From Panulirus ornatus (taxonomy: Eukaryota; Arthropoda; Malacostraca; Decapoda; Palinuridae): a stretch of DNA of 64,000 bases. The notes beneath the pieces were generated by a model. It searched no databases and was not told the DNA's origin. It worked only from the letters and a program-made list of their open reading frames with translations. Shown here in pieces: positions 57,071 to 64,000 of the stretch (positions within the stretch are counted from its first letter, which is position 1; every line of letters begins with the position of its first letter). The DNA lies in contig NC_092249.1 of the NCBI RefSeq assembly GCF_036320965.1, forward strand, positions 9,811,279-9,875,278, read 5' to 3'. The translations under genes and the position numbers were made by a program.

Positions 57071-57084
57071 TTTTTTTTTTTTTT

Positions 57085-60233
<3,149 letters not shown>

Positions 60234-61022
60234 TGAATGGAGAAAAACTGGAGGAAGTGAAGTGTTTTAGATATCTGGGAGTGGACCTGGCAGCGGATGG
60301 AACCATGGAAGCGGAAGTGGATCATAGGGTGGGGGAGGGGGCGAAAATTCTGGGGGCCTTGAAGAATGTGTGGAAGTCGAGAACATTATCTCGGAAAGCA
60401 AAAATGGGTATGTTTGAAGGAATAGTGGTTCCAACAATGTTGTATGGTTGCGAGGCGTGGGCTATGGATAGAGTTGTGCGCAGGAGGATGGATGTGCTGG
60501 AAATGAGATGTTTGAGGACAATGTGAGGTGTGAGGTGGTTTGATCGAGTGAGTAACGTAAGTGTAAGAGAGATGTGTGGAAATAAAAAGAGCGTGGTTGA
60601 GAGAGCAGAAGAGGGTGTTTTGAAGTGGTTTGGGCACATGGAGAGGATGAGTGAGGAAAGATTGACCAAGAGGATATATGTGTCGGTGGTGGAGGGAGCA
60701 AGGAGAAGAGGGAGACCAAATTGGAGGTGGAAAGATGGAGTGAAAAAGATTTTGTGTGATCGGGGCCTGAACATGCAGGAGGGTGAAAGGAGGGCAAGGA
60801 ATAGAGTGAATTGGAGCGATGTGGTATACCGGGGTTGACGTGCTGTCAGTGGATTGAATCAGGGCATGTGAAGCGTCTGGAGTAAACCATGAAAGCTGTG
60901 TAGGTATGTATATTTGCGTGTGTGGACGTATGCATATACATGTGTATGGGGGTGGGTTGGGCCATTTCTTTCGTCTGTTTCCTTGCGCTACCTCGCAAAC
61001 GCGGGAGACAGCGACAAAGTAT
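60234..61022 (+). mobile_element. LINE 3' fragment
   Basis: It begins at [15 protein letters not shown] after the TA tract. A Cys codon of the family is TGA at 60524-60526 and the remainder is open to 60838. Short-type 3' UTR, hairpin, short A-run. Confidence 0.92.
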
Positions 61023-61042
61023 AAAAAAAAAAAAAAATATAT

Positions 61043-61270
61043 TATCCCTGGGGATAGGGGATTAAGAATACTTCCCACGTATTCCCTTCATGTTGTAGAA
61101 GACGACTAAAAGGGAAGGGAGCGGGGGGCTGGAAATCCTCCCCTTTCGTTTTTTTTTTTTTTTTCCAAAAGAAGGAACAGAGCGGACCAGGTGAGGATAT
61201 TCCAAAAAAGGCTCAGTCCTCTGTTCCTAATGCTACCTCGCTAACGCGGGAAACGGCGAATAGTTTAAAA
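61043..61270 (+). mobile_element. Short LINE-derived non-autonomous element
   Basis: It begins ATCCCTGGGGATAGGGG and has a few more differences than the others (CCCTTCATGTTGTAG). Tail GCTACCTCGCTAACGCGGGA. A TA tract (61284-61320) separates it from an inverted copy. Confidence 0.9.
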
Positions 61271-61281
61271 GAAAAGAAGAA

Positions 61282-61337
<56 letters not shown>

Positions 61338-61338
<1 letters not shown>

Positions 61339-61552
61339 TTCAAACTATTCGCCATTTCCCGCATTAGCGAGGTAGCGTTAAGAACAGAGGACTGGGCCTT
61401 TGAGGGAATACCCTCACCTGGCCCAATTCTCTGTTCCTTCTTTTGAGAAAAAAAAAAAAAAAAAAAAAAAAAAACCGAGAGGGGAGGATTTCCAGCCCCC
61501 CGCTCCCTCCCCTTTTAGTCGCCTTCTACGACACGCAGGGAATACGTGGGAA

Positions 61553-61556
<4 letters not shown>
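61338..61556 (-). mobile_element. Short LINE-derived non-autonomous element, inverted, 5'-truncated
   Basis: A minus-strand copy cut at GAATACGTGGGAAGTATA by a TA tract (61556-61648). An A-run of about 26 lies inside. It faces the preceding copy tail to tail. Confidence 0.9.

Positions 61557-61648
<92 letters not shown>
61556..61648. repeat. (AT)n microsatellite
   Basis: A TA run between the short element and the LINE 5' end. Confidence 0.95.
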
Positions 61649-61650
<2 letters not shown>

Positions 61651-64000
61651 GGTAGATAGTGGAGAAAGAATACTTCCCACGTATTCCTAACATGTCGTAG
61701 AAGGCGACCAAAGGAAACGGCAGCAGGGGGCTAGAAACCCTCCCCTCCGTGTATTCTAACTTCTAAAAGGTGAAACAGAAAGGGAATTACGCGGGGGGTG
61801 CTCACCCTCCTCGAAGGCTCAGACTGGGGTGTCTAAATATGTGTGGATGTAACCAAGATGAGAAAAAAGGAGACATAGGTAGCATGTTTGAGGAAGAGGA
61901 ACCAGGATGTTTTCGCTCTGAGTGAAACGAAGCTCAAGAGTAAAGCTGAAGAGTGGTTTGGGAATGTTTTGGGAATAAAGTCAGGTGTCGGTGAGAGAAC
62001 AAGAGCAAGGGAAGGAGTAGCACTATTCCTGAAACAGGAGTGGTGGGAGTATGTAGTGAAGTAAGAAAATAAACTGGAATGATATGGGTAAAGCTGAAAG
62101 TGGATGGAGAGACATGGGTGATTATTGGTACCTATGCACTTGGGCATGAGAAGAAAGATCATGAGGGGCAAGTGTTTTGGGAGCAGCTGATTGAGTGTGT
62201 TAGTAGTTTTGATGCATGAGACTGGGTTATAGGTGATTATAGGTGATTTGAATGCAAAGGTGAGTACTGTGGCAGTTGAGGGAATAATTGGTGTACATGG
62301 AGTGTTCAGTGTTGTAAATGGAAATGAATAGCTTGTAGATTTGTGTGTGAAAAAGTACTGGTGATTGGGAATACCTGGTTTAAAAAGAAAGATATGTTTA
62401 GGTATAGGTATGTAAGTATTAGAGATGGCCAAAGAGCGTTATTGTATTACATGTTAATTGATAGGCGTGTGAAAGAGAGACTAGTGGATGTTAATGTGCT
62501 AAGAGGTGCAACTGAAGGGATGTCTGATCATTATCTTGTGGAGGCAAAGGTGAAGATTTGTAGCGGTTTTCAGGAAAGAAGAGCTAATATTGGGGTGAAG
62601 AGAGGGCGAGAGTAAGTGAGCTTTGGAAGGAGAGTTGTGCGAGGAGAGACTGAGTGTAGAATGCAAAAAGATGAGAGCAAAGGATGGAAGGGGAGTAGGG
62701 GAGGAATGGGATGTACTTAGGGAAGCAGTGATGGCTTGCGCAAAGGATGCTTGTGGCAAGAGCAGCGTGGGAAGTGGGCAGATTAGAAAGGGTAGTTAGT
62801 GGTGGAATGAAGAAGTAAGATTATTAGTGAAAGAGAAGAGAGAGGCATTTGGACGATTTTTGCAGGGAAATAGTGCAAATGACTGAGAAGTGTATAAAAG
62901 AAAGAGGCAGGAGGTCAAGAGAAAGGTGTAAGAGGTGAAAAAGAGGGCAAATGAGAGTTGGGGAGAGAGAGTATCATCAAATTTTAGGGAGAATAAAAAG
63001 ACGTTGTGGAAGGAGGTAAATAAAGTGCGTAACACAAGAGAGGAAATGGGAACATAAGTGAAGAAGGTTAATGAGGAGTAATAACAAGTAGTGGTGATGT
63101 GAGAAGGAGATGGAGTGAGTATTTTGAAGGTTTTCTTGAATGTGTTTGATGATAGAGTTGCAGAAATAGGGTGTTTTGGTCAAGGTGATGTGCGAAGTGA
63201 GAGGGTTAGGGAGAATGATTTGGTAAACAGAGAAGAGGTAGGGAAAGCCTTGCGGAAGATGAAAGCTGTCAAGGCGACGGGTTAGTATGGTATAGCAATG
63301 GAATTTATAAAAGAAAGGAGGTGACTGTTTTGTTGACTGGTTGATAAGGATATCTAATGTATGTATGGCTCATGTTGAAGTACCTGAGGCTTGGCGGAAT
63401 GCATGCATAGTGCCATTAGACAAAGGCAAAGGGGATAAAGAGGATTGCTCAAATTACAGAGGTATAAGTTTGTTGAGTATTCTTGGGAAATTATACGGAG
63501 GGTATTGATTGAGAGAGTGGAAGCATGTGCAGAGCATCAGATTGGGGAAGAGCAGCGTGGTTTCAGAAGTGGTAGAGGATGTGTGGATCAGGTGTTTGCT
63601 TTGAAGAATGTATGTGAGAAATACTTAGAAAAACAAATACATTTGTATGTAGGGTTTATGGATCTGGAGAAGGCATATGATAGAGTAGATAGAGATGCTC
63701 TGTGAAAGGTATCGAGATTATATGGTGTGGGAGGCAAGTTGTTAGAAGCAGTGAAAAGTTTTTATAGAGGAATGTAAGGCATGTGTACGAGTAGGAACTG
63801 AGGAAAGTGATTGGTTCTCACTAAATGTTGGTTTGCTGCAGGGGTGCGTGATGTCTCAATGGTTGATTAATTCGTTTATAGATGGGGTTGTTAGGGAAGT
63901 GAATGCAAGAGTTTTGGAGAGAGGGGCAAGTATGCAGCCTGTTGTGGATGAGAGGGCGTGGGAAGCGAGTCACTTGTTGTTCGGTGATGATACAGCGCTG
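61649..64000 (+). mobile_element. Older LINE copy, 5' complete, runs off the window
   Basis: The 5' UTR (AGAAAGAATACTTCCCACGT, CGTAGAAGGCGAC) and coding start are present. Endonuclease pieces ([16 protein letters not shown]) and RT pieces ([31 protein letters not shown]) are recognisable across many frames. Frameshifts and stops are numerous. The active-site Asp-Asp region near 63980 reads FGDDTAL instead of FADDTAL. It is clearly older than the copies at 28-37 kb and represents a diverged member. Confidence 0.9.

Overview
The window looks like nuclear DNA of an arthropod, most likely a decapod crustacean. The evidence is extreme microsatellite density (long (TA)n, (GA)n/(TC)n and (AC)n/(GT)n tracts), very long introns, one dominant family of APE-type non-LTR retrotransposon (LINE), and a split invertebrate immunoglobulin-superfamily gene. 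No prokaryotic gene, operon, tRNA or rRNA was recognised. The species cannot be fixed from the sequence.

The only host gene I can support lies on the + strand. Eight internal coding exons (10614-10806, 19695-19815, 22024-22239, 24879-25036, 40396-40540, 43793-43923, 52089-52248, 53182-53318) have AG/GT borders and fully compatible phases. Joined in order they give 420 codons without a stop. They encode the second half of Ig1, complete Ig2, Ig3 and Ig4, and the first half of Ig5 of a Sidestep-type cell-surface receptor. The signal-peptide end and the Ig5/FN3/membrane/cytoplasmic end lie outside the window or were not found. Introns run from 0.9 to 15.4 kb.

Region by region: 1.37-8.1 kb is a cluster of LINE copies and short LINE-derived elements. 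9.7-26 kb holds the first four exons embedded in minisatellites of 20-85 bp unit and microsatellites. 26.1-38.4 kb is a 12-kb LINE/SINE cluster filling the fourth intron; it includes one copy (33283-36575) whose 998-codon ORF is broken by a single nonsense codon. 38.4-53.3 kb holds exons five to eight, again among minisatellites. 53.4-64 kb is a second LINE/SINE cluster, with an 834-codon open but 5'-truncated copy on the minus strand and an older copy running off the right edge.

The most unusual structure is the relation between minisatellites and splice sites. Around four of the eight exons the splice junction, with adjoining coding bases in at least three cases, is itself a unit of the tandem array. 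The result is rows of duplicated donor- or acceptor-like sites beside the real one. Two other observations stand out. A LINE 5' sequence is joined to a ubiquitin coding fragment at a 3-base microhomology. A short (~225 bp) non-autonomous element appears to be the two ends of the LINE joined together. Most LINE and short-element copies are bounded by (TA)n tracts, often on both sides.
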